Of a DNA stretch of 64,000 bases, positions 55,555 through 64,000 are shown one piece after another. The stretch covers positions 1 to 64,000 of the forward strand of contig NZ_ANNG01000005.1 of the NCBI RefSeq assembly GCF_000466685.1. The letters run 5' to 3'. The position numbers were made by a program, and so were the translations under genes. The notes beneath the pieces were generated by a model that saw only the letters and a list, made by a program, of their open reading frames with translations, ran no database searches and was not told where the DNA came from. The stretch comes from Campylobacter concisus UNSWCS. Its GTDB lineage: Bacteria > Campylobacterota > Campylobacteria > Campylobacterales > Campylobacteraceae. How positions within the stretch are numbered: the stretch's first letter is position 1; the number at the start of each line of letters is the position of its first letter.

Positions 55555-56880
55555 TCATTTTCCTAAACAAAAATGGCTAAACATCTCATCTAAAATTTCA
55601 CTTCTCTCAAATGGTTTTGTGATACTTGCGAGCGCCTTTATCGCGGTATTTAGCTCGTAAGCGAAAATTTCTAGCTCCTCTTCATTTAGCCTAAAAAACG
55701 CTCTTTTTAAAGCCTCGCTCGCCTCTTTACAGCTTAAAATTTGGCGGTTTGAGCTTAGCATGATCTCGTCAGTATCTTGCGTCTTGAGATAGTTTTCAAG
55801 CTCTTTTAAAACTACGCTCGTATCAGTTTTTGCAGAAATTTTTATGGCATCGTCTAAATTTATGTCAAATTTAAACTCAAGATCGCTTTTATTTAGGATA
55901 AAAAAGGCTTTTTTATTTGAGTTAGAAACGAGCTTTATTATCTCTTTATCTTGCTCGTCGCCTAAAGATGAGCCGTCAAAGACAGCTAGGATGATGTCGG
56001 CCTCGTTTATGGCTGAGATTGAGTAATTTATGCCGATTTGCTCGATCTTTCCAGCATCTTTTCTAATGCCAGCGGTGTCTATTATGCGAACTAGATGCGA
56101 GCCGATCTTGAAATTTTCTTCTATCCTATCTCTAGTTGTGCCCGCTTCGTCGCTAACGATCGCTCTTTCATATGCCAAAAATGAGTTTAAGATAGAGCTT
56201 TTACCAACATTTGGCTTGCCGACGATAGCGATCTTAAAGCCATCTATTAGCCCCCTTCTTTGCTCACTAAGAGTGGCTATGCGCTCTAGCTTCTCGCTAT
56301 TTTTTAAAAGCATCTGCTTAGTCTGCTCTAGCAAATTTGCTGGCAGATCATCATCAGCATAGTCAATCATCGTCTCAACAAAGGCAAGAGTTTTGACTAC
56401 TTCGCCCCTGATCTCACCTACAAATTTACTAAGATCGCCTTGCATCTGGCGGGTCAAAATTTTAGCAGCGATCTCGCTTTTTGAAGTGATAAGCCCTTGC
56501 ATCGCCTCGGCCTTTGCTAGATCCATCTTGCCATTTAAAAATGCTCGCTTGCTAAACTCGCCTGGCATAGCAAGCCTTGCGCCAGCTCTTATTAGCTCAT
56601 TTAAAATTCTCTCACTCACCATCACGCCGCCATGAGTTTGAAACTCGACGATATCCTCGCCAGTAAAGCTTGCTGGGGCTTTAAAATATATAACTATGCC
56701 CTCGTCTAAAATTTCATCATCAAGGGAGTAAATTTTGGCTAGTTTTGCGTATCTTGGCTCTAAATTTGAAAGTTTAAGTAGTTTTAAAGAGGTGGTCAGG
56801 GCGTCCTTACCGCTAAGCCTTACGATAGAAACTGAGCCGATGCCATAAGCTGTGGCAAGGGCTGCGATAGTTTCACTCAT
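55555..56880 (-). CDS. mnmE: tRNA-modification GTPase MnmE
   Basis: 441 residues. Together with MnmG it modifies the wobble uridine of some tRNAs. The G domain is inserted in the middle: GKPNVGKSS (P loop), [12 protein letters not shown] and NKSD; the C-terminus ends in the catalytic CXGK motif (CLGK). The N-terminal folate-binding domain begins [28 protein letters not shown] overlap with jag. Confidence 0.96.
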   Translation of the reverse strand: MSETIAALATAYGIGSVSIVRLSGKDALTTSLKLLKLSNLEPRYAKLAKIYSLDDEILDEGIVIYFKAPASFTGEDIVEFQTHGGVMVSERILNELIRAGARLAMPGEFSKRAFLNGKMDLAKAEAMQGLITSKSEIAAKILTRQMQGDLSKFVGEIRGEVVKTLAFVETMIDYADDDLPANLLEQTKQMLLKNSEKLERIATLSEQRRGLIDGFKIAIVGKPNVGKSSILNSFLAYERAIVSDEAGTTRDRIEENFKIGSHLVRIIDTAGIRKDAGKIEQIGINYSISAINEADIILAVFDGSSLGDEQDKEIIKLVSNSNKKAFFILNKSDLEFKFDINLDDAIKISAKTDTSVVLKELENYLKTQDTDEIMLSSNRQILSCKEASEALKRAFFRLNEEELEIFAYELNTAIKALASITKPFERSEILDEMFSHFCLGK

Positions 56881-57959
56881 TTTTTAAAAAAGTCATTTAC
56901 GACGACAAATTTGCCGTCATTGCCACTTTTTATGCCGACATATTTATCTGGGAATTTCTCTCTAAGCTTCTCAAGCGCGATCTTGACCAAAACTCCATCA
57001 AGTGGCTTAGTTTGGGCTCTACCACTATTTTGCACACGCTCGATCACACCATTTAAATATTGATCCATCATCGCTTCTTGATTTTGCAAAAATTGCGCGA
57101 TCTCAAGGCGGATAGCGAGGTTGTATTTTGAATTTAGCCAGTTATAGAGCATATAAGAGATCGCTTTATATCTATAACCCTCTTTGCCGATAAGTAGCGC
57201 CGCGTCAGCACCGTCTAGTTCGATAAGCACAGTCTCATCGTTAAATTTACTAACTTCTACTTTGTCTATCTCAAAGCAGCTTGCTTTAAAAAGACGCGTC
57301 ATGCCCTCTTTTATCTCAGGCAAAATTTTATCAAAGTCGATTACAACTTTCTCTTTTTTCTCTTTTGGTAAAGCTTGAGGTGCGCTCTCTTTATCAGTTT
57401 GGTTGAAATTTTCGATGATTGAAGTATCTAGGATATTTTTAGGAGCACTTTTACTAGCTTGTGGCTCTTTTGCCACTTTAGTCTCTTTTTGCTCTTTTTG
57501 CTCATCAAGTCTTTTTATGACATATCCTGGTTCTTCAGCCTCTTTTTCGCCCTTTTCAGCAAAGGCATCTTTAGCAAGAGCTGAGTTTTTCTCGCTTAAA
57601 TTTGGCTTTTCGTTTTTATGCTCTTTTTGCTCAGACTTAGTCTCATTTTTCTCATCTTTGTGCTTTTTAGAATTTCTCTTTCTATCAGACTGATCGTGTT
57701 TTTTGCCCTGCTTTTTCTCTTCTTTTACAGGTTCGTTTTCATCACTTTTTTTAGCAAAATTTCTATCATTTTTTGGTTTTTGCTGTGGTTTTGGCTGATT
57801 TTCTAAATTTGCCTCAATGATCGCTGTCTTTTTAAAAAATCCAAAAATTCCACCACTTGGATGCTGCAAGACCTTTATATCAAGCTCTGTGACTGAGCAG
57901 TTAAGCTGCTCGGCTGCCTTTTGAAATGCCTCTTGGAGGGTATTTGCTTCTATCTTCAT
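56877..57959 (-). CDS. jag: Jag/KhpB RNA-binding protein
   Basis: 360 residues: Jag-N domain (1-50), a long charged, Lys/Glu-rich linker (about 55-190), a KH-like domain (about 210-290, with [21 protein letters not shown]), and an R3H domain (about 295-360). It binds RNA and in several bacteria influences division and cell-wall growth. Unusual is the linker length, roughly 130 residues. ATGA overlap with yidC. Confidence 0.9.
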   Translation of the reverse strand: MKIEANTLQEAFQKAAEQLNCSVTELDIKVLQHPSGGIFGFFKKTAIIEANLENQPKPQQKPKNDRNFAKKSDENEPVKEEKKQGKKHDQSDRKRNSKKHKDEKNETKSEQKEHKNEKPNLSEKNSALAKDAFAEKGEKEAEEPGYVIKRLDEQKEQKETKVAKEPQASKSAPKNILDTSIIENFNQTDKESAPQALPKEKKEKVVIDFDKILPEIKEGMTRLFKASCFEIDKVEVSKFNDETVLIELDGADAALLIGKEGYRYKAISYMLYNWLNSKYNLAIRLEIAQFLQNQEAMMDQYLNGVIERVQNSGRAQTKPLDGVLVKIALEKLREKFPDKYVGIKSGNDGKFVVVNDFFKK

Positions 57960-59512
57960 TGAGCTTTTACCTCCGCAGCTTTTTTATGTTTTTCAAAAAG
58001 TTTATTTACAAAGACTTGTTGAACGACTGAACAAACGTTATTTACGAACCAGTAAAGCGTAAGACCTGCTGGGAATGTCACAAAGAAAAATGTGAAGATC
58101 AAAGGTAAGAATTTCATAACCTTTTCTTGCATAGGATCAGCAAATGTCGTTGGTGTAAGTTTTTGTTGTAAAAACATCGTTAGACCCATCAAGATAGGTA
58201 GCACAAAGTATGGATCCATCACTGAAAGATCGTGTATCCAAAGTATCCAAGGAGCACCTTTTAGCTCGATCGCATTTAGTAAAACGCGGTAGATCGCAAA
58301 AAATACCGGAATTTGAAGCAAGATCGGCAAGCAGCCACCCATCGGGTTTGCACCATGTTTTTTGTATAGCTCCATCATATGGACTTGCATCTTTTGCTTA
58401 TCATCTTTATATTTTGTTTGGATCTCTTTTACTTTTGGAGCAAGCTCTTTTAGCTTATTCATCGATAGCATGCCCTTATATGTAAGCGGAAACAAAACTA
58501 TCCTTATAACAAGCGTTAGCACAACTATCGCCCAACCCCAGTTGCCGATGTAGTTATGCAAGAAATTTAAGAATGCAAACATCGGCTTTGCTATAAACGT
58601 AAACCAACCATACTCGATAACGTCGTTTAGTCTCTCATCCATCGAGCTTAAAATTTTATGCTCTTTTGGTCCGATGTAAGCGCCTAGTTTTAGACTATCG
58701 TTTGCCTTTACAAAGACGATAGGATTGTTATTTGCATCTTTATCCACAACAGCTTCAAATGGCTTGTTAAATGAGTAAAATAGCGCTGTGTAGTATCTAT
58801 CAGATGCAGCTGCTATAGTTGTGTTTGCATAGTTTTTAACCTCTTTTGCATCGCCATCTTCTATGATATTTAGGCTATCGTCTGTATTTCTAAGCATGAC
58901 ACCATGAACTGTGTAGCTATCTATCGCGATATTTGGTCTAAAGCCAGGAGTGATGAAATAATCAACACTTTTACTTAAATTTACTTCAACCTCGTAACGA
59001 CCATTTGGGTAAAATTTGATATTTTTTGTGACTGTAACACCATCTAAATTTTGAGTGAGTTTTATAGTTTTAGGCTCGCTACTAGCATCTACCTCGCTAG
59101 CGTCACTGCTATATGCAACCTTAAAAGCATCAGTATTTAAAGTGCTATCGTTAAATCTAAGCTCAAGCGGCAGTGGATTTTGTGAAACAAGCTCGATTTT
59201 GTTGCCATCTTCTGTTTTATACTTATCTTCGGTGAGATAAAACTTTGCAATCCTACCTAGCTTATCTATCTTTGCTTCGTAGCTTTGACCTTTGATGGTA
59301 GCGATTATTTCGTTTGAAGCTAAATTTTCATTTGATTTTGGAGTATCGTTAGTAGAGGCTGGAGCTTTGCTTTGATCCATTGTTTGAGAGATCGTTGTTT
59401 GGTTTTGCTCTAGTGGAGCTCTTTTTGGCATAAAAAAGTCATATACTATGAAAAATACGATTGACAAAAGTGCTGCAAGAAGCAACCTTTTTTGCATAGA
59501 CATCTGTTCCAT
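57956..59512 (-). CDS. yidC: Membrane protein insertase YidC
   Basis: 518 residues. First membrane helix (about 8-25), a large periplasmic beta domain (about 60-310), then the five-helix insertase core (WGWAIVVLTLVIRIVLFPLTYKG, GCLPILLQIPVFFAIYRVLL, LPLIFTFFFVTFPAGLTLYWFVNNV). The positively charged groove residue R337 is in LVIRIVLF. It inserts proteins into the inner membrane with or without SecYEG. Follows yidD directly. Confidence 0.96.
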   Translation of the reverse strand: MEQMSMQKRLLLAALLSIVFFIVYDFFMPKRAPLEQNQTTISQTMDQSKAPASTNDTPKSNENLASNEIIATIKGQSYEAKIDKLGRIAKFYLTEDKYKTEDGNKIELVSQNPLPLELRFNDSTLNTDAFKVAYSSDASEVDASSEPKTIKLTQNLDGVTVTKNIKFYPNGRYEVEVNLSKSVDYFITPGFRPNIAIDSYTVHGVMLRNTDDSLNIIEDGDAKEVKNYANTTIAAASDRYYTALFYSFNKPFEAVVDKDANNNPIVFVKANDSLKLGAYIGPKEHKILSSMDERLNDVIEYGWFTFIAKPMFAFLNFLHNYIGNWGWAIVVLTLVIRIVLFPLTYKGMLSMNKLKELAPKVKEIQTKYKDDKQKMQVHMMELYKKHGANPMGGCLPILLQIPVFFAIYRVLLNAIELKGAPWILWIHDLSVMDPYFVLPILMGLTMFLQQKLTPTTFADPMQEKVMKFLPLIFTFFFVTFPAGLTLYWFVNNVCSVVQQVFVNKLFEKHKKAAEVKAQ

Positions 59513-59854
59513 TTAATTTTTTTCCTTTAATTTATCTAATACTTTTACGACATAAAATTTACTATTTTGGCAAGGGATAAACCAGAAATTTACATTTTTG
59601 GTATCGCTTTTTTGAAATATAAAACATGAGTTAAATTTTTTGCGGATGATTGGGTAGTTGATACCGCCTTTGAAAAGTTGATTGCATCTTAAAATTCGCA
59701 TGAATGTTGCAAAAAAAGCAGAGAAAAAGCTGTTTGTTTGAAATTCCCAAATGGCGTATTGTGAGCAAGTCGGATAGTAGCGACAGCTTTTTGGCAGAAG
59801 TATGGAAATATATTTTTGATAAAAAGCGATAAATCTAATCGCAAATTTTTTCAT
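59513..59854 (-). CDS. yidD: Membrane insertion efficiency factor YidD
   Basis: 113 residues. Conserved core FAIRFIAFYQKYISILLPKSCRYYPTCSQYAIWEF with the paired cysteines, and RILRCNQLFKGG. The C-terminal 45 residues beyond it are not conserved. ATG at 59854 overlaps the rnpA stop (ATGA) and has GGGA nine bases upstream; the ATG at 59863 is possible. YidD aids insertion of membrane proteins with YidC. Confidence 0.88.
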   Translation of the reverse strand: MKKFAIRFIAFYQKYISILLPKSCRYYPTCSQYAIWEFQTNSFFSAFFATFMRILRCNQLFKGGINYPIIRKKFNSCFIFQKSDTKNVNFWFIPCQNSKFYVVKVLDKLKEKN

Positions 59855-60186
59855 TTTAGACATCCCATTTTTTTTATAGACCAGCTCAAATTTTTACAAA
59901 TTTTGTCAAATGAAATTTCTACAATTCCATTTTTTGCGACCATAATGTAAGTGCCATCTTTTAGCTCATTAGAAATAGAAAAAAAAGCAGCTCTTAAAAG
60001 CCTCTTTGCTCTATTTCTAACTACTGCTTTTCCCACTTTTTTGCTAGCAACAACTGCTAATTTTTTTTCAATTGTAGGCTTATAAAAAACTACGCAAGCG
60101 TCGCAGTGCCATTTGCTGGCCTCTTTATAAACCTGAGAAAATTCTCTCGAGTCACTTAGTGACTCAAAACCAGCTAAGCAGCCAAT
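59851..60186 (-). CDS. rnpA: RNase P protein component (noncanonical ATT start proposed)
   Basis: 111 residues if begun at ATT (60186). It is the protein part of the RNA enzyme that matures tRNA 5' ends. The whole frame is RnpA-like: [40 protein letters not shown], then [18 protein letters not shown] with the RNR motif. The frame opens after a TAG at 60193-60195 and has no ATG, GTG or TTG until a GTG at 60036, which would give only 61 residues without the N-terminal half. An ATT at 60186 lies nine bases after AAAGG inside rpmH, so it is the best start. Overlaps the rpmH end by 13 bases; stop overlaps yidD. Confidence 0.85.
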   Translation of the reverse strand: MGCLAGFESLSDSREFSQVYKEASKWHCDACVVFYKPTIEKKLAVVASKKVGKAVVRNRAKRLLRAAFFSISNELKDGTYIMVAKNGIVEISFDKICKNLSWSIKKMGCLK

Positions 60187-60308
60187 CTTTTTCTACCTTT
60201 AGCACGTCTAGCGTTGATAACCTTACGGCCATTTTTAGTTTTCATTCTTAAACGAAAGCCGTGAGTGCGTTTTTTAGGGGTTTTATGAGGTTGATAAGTC
60301 CTTTTCAT
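60174..60308 (-). CDS. rpmH: 50S ribosomal protein L34
   Basis: 44 residues, too short for many gene finders. It reads [18 protein letters not shown], continues with the L34 motif [18 protein letters not shown], and ends RKRLAA. It sits before rnpA as in most bacteria. AAGGATAGAA precedes the ATG at 60308. Promoter at 60340-60345. Confidence 0.96.
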   Translation of the reverse strand: MKRTYQPHKTPKKRTHGFRLRMKTKNGRKVINARRAKGRKRLAA

Positions 60309-60339
60309 TTCTATCCTTAAAGTTAATATAAAAAGTGGG

Positions 60340-60345
60340 ATTTTA
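60340..60345 (-). promoter_or_regulatory. -10 box of rpmH-rnpA-yidDC operon
   Basis: TAAAAT on the minus strand in context TTTGATAAAATCCC, 31 bases upstream of rpmH; an extended TGA precedes it. It should drive the whole rpmH to mnmE block, as each gene overlaps or abuts the next. Confidence 0.6.
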
Positions 60346-60419
60346 TCAAAGCAATACTTAAATTCCTTTGAATAAATCAGCCCGAAAAAACTATAATTTA
60401 AACTTTAAGTAAATCAAGT

Positions 60420-60425
60420 TATAAT
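60420..60425 (+). promoter_or_regulatory. -10 box directly before UDG-like gene
   Basis: TATAAT ends six bases before the ATG at 60432, so transcription from it would start at the ATG itself. A second TATAAT lies at 60392-60397, which would give a leader of about 28 bases without a ribosome site. Confidence 0.6.
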
Positions 60426-60431
60426 CCAAAA

Positions 60432-61085
60432 ATGAAATTTCATAAAAATAAAGATCTCTTAGAAAAATTACTTTTTTTAAAAGCGATCGGTTACAATTTT
60501 ATAGATGAAAATTTTCTTAATTTAAGCAAATATCAAGATTATAACAGCATAGACGAGCTAAATAGTGAGATAAAAAAGTGCTCTCTTTGCTTTTTAAGAA
60601 ATAGCTCAAAGTGCGTTTTTACTGGCTTTGGCGATAAAAACAGCAAGATAATGTTCGTATCGCTTTGCAAAAAAGATGATTATTTTGAAGGCGCAAGTGG
60701 CAAAATTTTAGAAAATGCTATAAACAATGGCTTAAATTTAGAAAAAGATAGTCTCTATATAAGCTTGCTTTTGCGCTGTGAAATTTCAAATAGTGACGCG
60801 AAAAATCCAGCGTTAAAGAGCTCGTTTGAGCTTTGTAGGCCATATCTTTTAGAAGAGATAAGGCTTATTAAACCAAAAATTATCATCACTTTAGGAGAGG
60901 AAGCTTTCATGCATCTTTATCCAAATTTGCTCTCAAAGGGCGGATTTTCAAGCATAAGAGGGAGCATTTTAAAAGATGATGATAGGTTTATAATGCCAAC
61001 TTTTTCACCAGAGTGGATCAGTAAAAATCCAAGTTTTGAAGAAAATTTTATAGATGATTTGAAAAAAATCAAGGGAGTGATATGA
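60432..61085 (+). CDS. UDG family-4-like Fe-S protein with degenerate active site
   Basis: 217 residues. Cysteines at 50, 53 (KKCSLC), 116 (LLRC) and 135 (ELCRP) keep the 4Fe-4S pattern of family 4 uracil-DNA glycosylases. The usual GEAPGxxED motif reads MFVSLCKKDDYFEG, and the second motif (H[PA]S) reads FSPEW, so catalysis on uracil is doubtful. In C. jejuni I recall a UDG-like gene in the same place. No Shine-Dalgarno; a -10 box lies right in front of the ATG. Its stop overlaps the next gene. Confidence 0.82.
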   Translation: MKFHKNKDLLEKLLFLKAIGYNFIDENFLNLSKYQDYNSIDELNSEIKKCSLCFLRNSSKCVFTGFGDKNSKIMFVSLCKKDDYFEGASGKILENAINNGLNLEKDSLYISLLLRCEISNSDAKNPALKSSFELCRPYLLEEIRLIKPKIIITLGEEAFMHLYPNLLSKGGFSSIRGSILKDDDRFIMPTFSPEWISKNPSFEENFIDDLKKIKGVI

Positions 61086-62362
61086 AAAGAATTTTTCTTT
61101 TTTTAGTTATATTTGTAAGTCTTTTTGCAGCGCAAAATGAAGTCTTAAGCGAGATGCAAGACGAGATCACTGAGGCAAAATTTGAAAGCAACATCATTAA
61201 AAATCAAAGCCTCTCAAGCATACCACCAGCAAAGATCACTTACATAAATTTAGAGCCAGAATTTTGTGATAGCTCTTGCTTAAATGAGCTTATTAAGAGC
61301 GATATGTTAGCTAGCTTTATGGCTAGATTTGAGCCAGCAAAGATAGATGATAAGGCACTTTTAGACCTTTACGCTTCGCTTGGCGGAGAGATGGTTTTAA
61401 AACTAGCTGCAAGCGATAAGATAGCAGTCATCATCCCTCAAAAGGTTATAAAATCATACGCAAATGTCGTATCAAACGCGATTCTAAGCTATATCTTAAA
61501 GCAAGATGCAAATGTAGAAGTGAAATTTATAAATAGTAGCGACGAGAGTTTGCCTAGCCTTCAAAACGCGCTTCAAAACGCTAGAAACGAGGGTTTTATC
61601 TACTTCATAGCGGCCCTTACTCAAAATGGCGCAAACATGGTAAATTCTCTCATCTTGCCAAACGAACTCATCTACATCCCAAGTGTTCATAGCTCTTTCG
61701 TGACAGCTCCAAAGCCAAATTTGATCTTTGGCGGAGTTGATTACAAAGCGCAAATTTCAGCCCTACTAGCTTTTGCCAACGAAAAGATAGTCGCCTTTGA
61801 CGATGGCAGCGCGCTAGCACAAAAGCTAAATGAGTATGTACGCATGCAAAGCAATGACTACTACGAGAGCTCGATCACTGGCAAAGATATAAATTTAAAC
61901 GATACTTTGAGCAAAAAGTCTAAATTTGATAATGCAAGCGTCTTTTTAAACATCCCCATAGTTAAAGCTTCTCTTGTGGCAACGCAGATGAGAGGCTTTG
62001 AGATAAAGCCTTACGCGCTTTTAAGCACGCAGATAAATTTCTTGCCAAATATCTTTAGTGCCATCACGCAAAGAGATAGACAAAACCTCTTTGTGGCAAA
62101 TTCGCTAAACTCGCTTGATGAGAGTTTTTTAGGTCTTGGAGATCTTTTTGGAGTTGATTTTAGATACTCACAGATCGGCTACTCAAGTGCCTTGGGAGTG
62201 GAGTATATCTATACAAATTTCATAAACAAAAGTGCCAGTAAAATTTTTGCTCAGAGGGTTGAGGGCTCGCAAGTTTTATATGATGTAAAAATTTATGATA
62301 CAAAAAGCGATCACTTTAATGAGGTAAATTCGCAGGAGCAAAACAGCACAAGCGGAATTTAG
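61082..62362 (+). CDS. Periplasmic protein of the ligand-binding (type I) fold
   Basis: 426 residues with signal peptide MKRIFLFLVIFVSLFAA. Pattern of alternating strands and helices (DKIAVIIPQKVIKSYANVVSNAILSYI, IYFIAALTQNGANMVNSLI, LIFGGVDYKAQISALLAFANEKIVAFDDG) resembles periplasmic-binding proteins of the LppC/LpoA-like kind. The first cysteines (FCDSSCLNEL) may form a disulfide. Ligand unknown. ATGA overlap with the UDG-like gene (GTGATATGA), so coupled translation. Confidence 0.75.
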   Translation: MKRIFLFLVIFVSLFAAQNEVLSEMQDEITEAKFESNIIKNQSLSSIPPAKITYINLEPEFCDSSCLNELIKSDMLASFMARFEPAKIDDKALLDLYASLGGEMVLKLAASDKIAVIIPQKVIKSYANVVSNAILSYILKQDANVEVKFINSSDESLPSLQNALQNARNEGFIYFIAALTQNGANMVNSLILPNELIYIPSVHSSFVTAPKPNLIFGGVDYKAQISALLAFANEKIVAFDDGSALAQKLNEYVRMQSNDYYESSITGKDINLNDTLSKKSKFDNASVFLNIPIVKASLVATQMRGFEIKPYALLSTQINFLPNIFSAITQRDRQNLFVANSLNSLDESFLGLGDLFGVDFRYSQIGYSSALGVEYIYTNFINKSASKIFAQRVEGSQVLYDVKIYDTKSDHFNEVNSQEQNSTSGI

Positions 62363-62374
62363 CAGTTTTGCTTG

Positions 62375-62764
62375 CTAAAATTTAACCCCATTTATAAAAG
62401 CTTTCATGCTCTCATCTATCTTTGCTAGCCTGCCCTCTTTCATAAAAGCTAGCGTGATAGTCGCTTTAAAGAGCACTTTTTCGGCATCTTTTTCTTCAAA
62501 TTTATAAATTTCTTGCTCTAAAACAAGGCTTGCCTTTTTAAGCTCTATAAGCTTTGTTCTCACAAAAACCTCATCGCCAAGCACGGCTGAAGCGAGAAAT
62601 TTAGCCTCAAGAGCTGAAACTACAAAGTATCCGCCCTCTTTTGTGAAATTTAGCCCAGCCTCAAAAAATGCCTCACTTCTGGCTCGCTCGCAAAATTTAA
62701 TATAGTTTGTATGATAGACGATGCCGCCCGCGTCAGTATCTTCGTAATAAATTCTTATCTTCAC
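62375..62764 (-). CDS. ybgC: Acyl-CoA thioesterase YbgC
   Basis: 129 residues. Hot-dog fold with the YEDTDAGGIVYHTNYIKFCERARSEAF motif, in which the Asp of DTD is catalytic. Members cleave acyl-CoA or acyl-ACP and often sit near the Tol-Pal genes; here none is nearby. Convergent with the preceding gene; 20 bases after the ThrE-like gene on the same strand. Confidence 0.9.
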   Translation of the reverse strand: MKIRIYYEDTDAGGIVYHTNYIKFCERARSEAFFEAGLNFTKEGGYFVVSALEAKFLASAVLGDEVFVRTKLIELKKASLVLEQEIYKFEEKDAEKVLFKATITLAFMKEGRLAKIDESMKAFINGVKF

Positions 62765-62784
62765 AGCAAAGCTCCTTTAAATTT

Positions 62785-63300
62785 TCATTTGCTCTTACTA
62801 GGCTTGCCTTTAGCGCCTCTAGTTATCGTAAGCGACTGATCATAAAACAAGATAAGCACCACCGAAACACCCACACCAAGCGCTAGTGAAACCGTCGTAG
62901 TCGTGATGGCATTATCAAAAAATATGATCAAATACTCATTTTTCTTAGCGATGCTTGTCTCATTTAAAAATGAAAAAAGTGCCAAAATGCCTTTATACGC
63001 AAAAACTCCTGGCACCATCGGCAAAAGCGCTGGAAATGCGATGATCTCAGCTGGCACCTTTAGCCGTTTGGCAAAGAGCATGCCTAAAATTCCGCTCATA
63101 AAAGAGACGATGAGCGTTGCGACACTGATGTTAAAAAATCCCATCTGCATGATCCAAAAGCGGCTAGCATGCGCAAATGCAGCGAGCAAAGCGCAAAAGA
63201 TGAGAGTTCTTTTTGGAGGCGAGCTAGCATAGGCAAAGCCCAGCCCAGCCACCGCAGCAAAGCCAGCATCTACAAGCGTTTCACTAAAAAGCTCAAACAT
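62785..63300 (-). CDS. Threonine/serine exporter, C-terminal type subunit (ThrE2/DUF3815)
   Basis: 171 residues, about five membrane helices: AAVAGLGFAYASSPPKRTLIFCALLAAFAHASRFW at the start, then MVPGVFAYKGILALFSF, which is the typical DUF3815 motif. Together with the partner upstream it would form a split ThrE that exports threonine or serine. Overlaps the partner by eight bases. Stop codon near a charged tail. Confidence 0.88.
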   Translation of the reverse strand: MFELFSETLVDAGFAAVAGLGFAYASSPPKRTLIFCALLAAFAHASRFWIMQMGFFNISVATLIVSFMSGILGMLFAKRLKVPAEIIAFPALLPMVPGVFAYKGILALFSFLNETSIAKKNEYLIIFFDNAITTTTVSLALGVGVSVVLILFYDQSLTITRGAKGKPSKSK

Positions 63301-64000
63301 TTAATATCTCCGCGCTGCTAAGCGTTAGCGTGATATAGACGCCAACAGCCATGCAAAGTATGAGGATGCCCGTGCTTATGGCTCTACTGATGCCAACAAG
63401 GGTGTTGTCATTTAGGATGTCAAAGACTGAATTTATAAGAAAAACGCCCGGCATCATAAAGAGCACAGACGAGCCTATCGCCACGTCGCTTGTGTGCGTA
63501 AGTCCGTAAGATACGCCAAGATAGGCGATAAATGAGACGACAAAGGATGTCAGGACGTATTGAACCTTTAAATTTACGCCCATTTTTGCAAGGGCAAATT
63601 TAAGAGTGTATCCAAAAAGCGTTGCAAAAAATATGCAAACAACTGAGCCAGCATCGCCTCCAAAAAGTCTGCAAAATGCCGCATTTGCAAGGCTTATCAA
63701 GATAAGCGAGCTAGCAAATTTATTTGCACTGACACTCATCACGCCCTCAAAGCTCTCTTTAGCTTCATCTAAGCTCAAACCCTCATCTAAAATTTGCCAG
63801 CTAAGCGATGATAGCTCAGAAATTCTGTTAAAGCTAACCTGCCCTAGAGGGATCTTTCTCACATAAGTTCGGCGCAATGAGTTATCCTGTGAGTCCATCA
63901 CGCTAATGGTAAAATACTTCACAAAAATGGTCACACTAACGTCATAGCCGTAGTGATTAGCTATGCGGTCGACGCACTTTTCTACGCGCGCAGTGTATGT
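63293..64000 (-). CDS. Threonine/serine exporter, N-terminal type subunit (ThrE/DUF1212), 5' end outside window
   Basis: The visible 235 codons include the DUF1212 soluble region (YTARVEKCVDRIANHYGYDVSVTIFVK) followed by four to five membrane helices with FMMPGVFLINSVFDILN. A GTG at 63934 could be taken as a start, but the frame is open to position 64000 with clear family similarity, so the gene continues beyond the window. It overlaps the smaller subunit gene by eight bases. Confidence 0.88.
   Translation of the reverse strand, partial: TYTARVEKCVDRIANHYGYDVSVTIFVKYFTISVMDSQDNSLRRTYVRKIPLGQVSFNRISELSSLSWQILDEGLSLDEAKESFEGVMSVSANKFASSLILISLANAAFCRLFGGDAGSVVCIFFATLFGYTLKFALAKMGVNLKVQYVLTSFVVSFIAYLGVSYGLTHTSDVAIGSSVLFMMPGVFLINSVFDILNDNTLVGISRAISTGILILCMAVGVYITLTLSSAEILNV

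Noticed and set aside
57540-57780. Low-complexity region in jag as a possible frameshift or repeat expansion
   Set aside because: The frame is intact and a charged linker between the Jag-N and KH domains is common in the family.
59851-60036. rnpA starting at GTG 60036 (61 residues)
   Set aside because: It would remove half of the conserved domain, although the upstream frame is open and clearly RnpA-like.
1-64000. CRISPR array, tRNA/rRNA genes, insertion sequences or prophage
   Set aside because: I looked for regularly spaced repeats, cloverleaf-like stretches, transposase motifs and flanking inverted repeats and saw none.

Overview
The window looks like chromosomal DNA of a Campylobacter species, most like the C. 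concisus group. It is AT-rich, uses A/T-rich ribosome-binding sites of the AAGGA type and frequent TTG/GTG starts, and carries several blocks in the same order as I recall for C. jejuni. It starts inside a chemoreceptor gene and ends inside a threonine/serine exporter gene; both are cut by the window edges. I see no insertion sequence, prophage, CRISPR array, tRNA or rRNA. Nearly all of it is housekeeping and respiratory sequence, and I did not find a clearly new multi-gene system. The points of interest are small: an unusual rnpA start, a conserved heat-shock operator, enzyme-like proteins that have lost their active sites, and a few unstudied small operons.

Layout. 1-9 kb: chemoreceptor with a NIT sensor domain, a Tat-exported molybdenum N-/S-oxide reductase with its monohaem cytochrome, an EamA permease, a DyP peroxidase, a DUF4230-like protein, a periplasmic metallo-beta-lactamase-fold protein and threonine deaminase. 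9-17 kb: trmA, NhaC-type antiporter, short-chain dehydrogenase, ankyrin protein, acnB, then ogt on the other strand. 17-26 kb: a likely operon cprR-cprS-degenerate GGDEF protein-K+/H+ antiporter on the minus strand, htrA with its own terminator, and the divergent cbpA-hspR-kefB operon behind a HAIR operator. 26-36 kb: LolC/E-type permease, secA, lolA, a FliL-like periplasmic protein, PIF1-type helicase, a two-enzyme peptidoglycan lipoprotein, and small genes ending with a D-amino-acid aminotransferase. 36-45 kb: FUSC protein, FtsL-like protein, rsmH, an aldolase-like protein without zinc ligands, then PpiD-like chaperone-ftsA-ftsZ. 45-55 kb: a MIP18/NnrS-like/DUF2249 operon, periplasmic MsrAB, purH, a DnaJ-like protein, an SDH-type ClpP-fold protein and purL, flanked by two related exported proteins. 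55-64 kb: mdaB, then rpmH-rnpA-yidD-yidC-jag-mnmE, which couples ribosome, RNase P and membrane-insertase synthesis, then a divergent UDG-like gene, a periplasmic protein, a YbgC thioesterase and the split ThrE exporter.

How the genes work together. HtrA, CbpA, HspR and the SurA/PpiD-like protein form a protein-quality group linked to envelope stress. SecA, YidC, LolA and the LolC/E permease serve export and lipoprotein traffic. FtsA, FtsZ, RsmH and the FtsL-like protein belong to division. MsrAB, DyP and MdaB are oxidant defences typical of a microaerophile, and the N-/S-oxide reductase supplies respiration at low oxygen.
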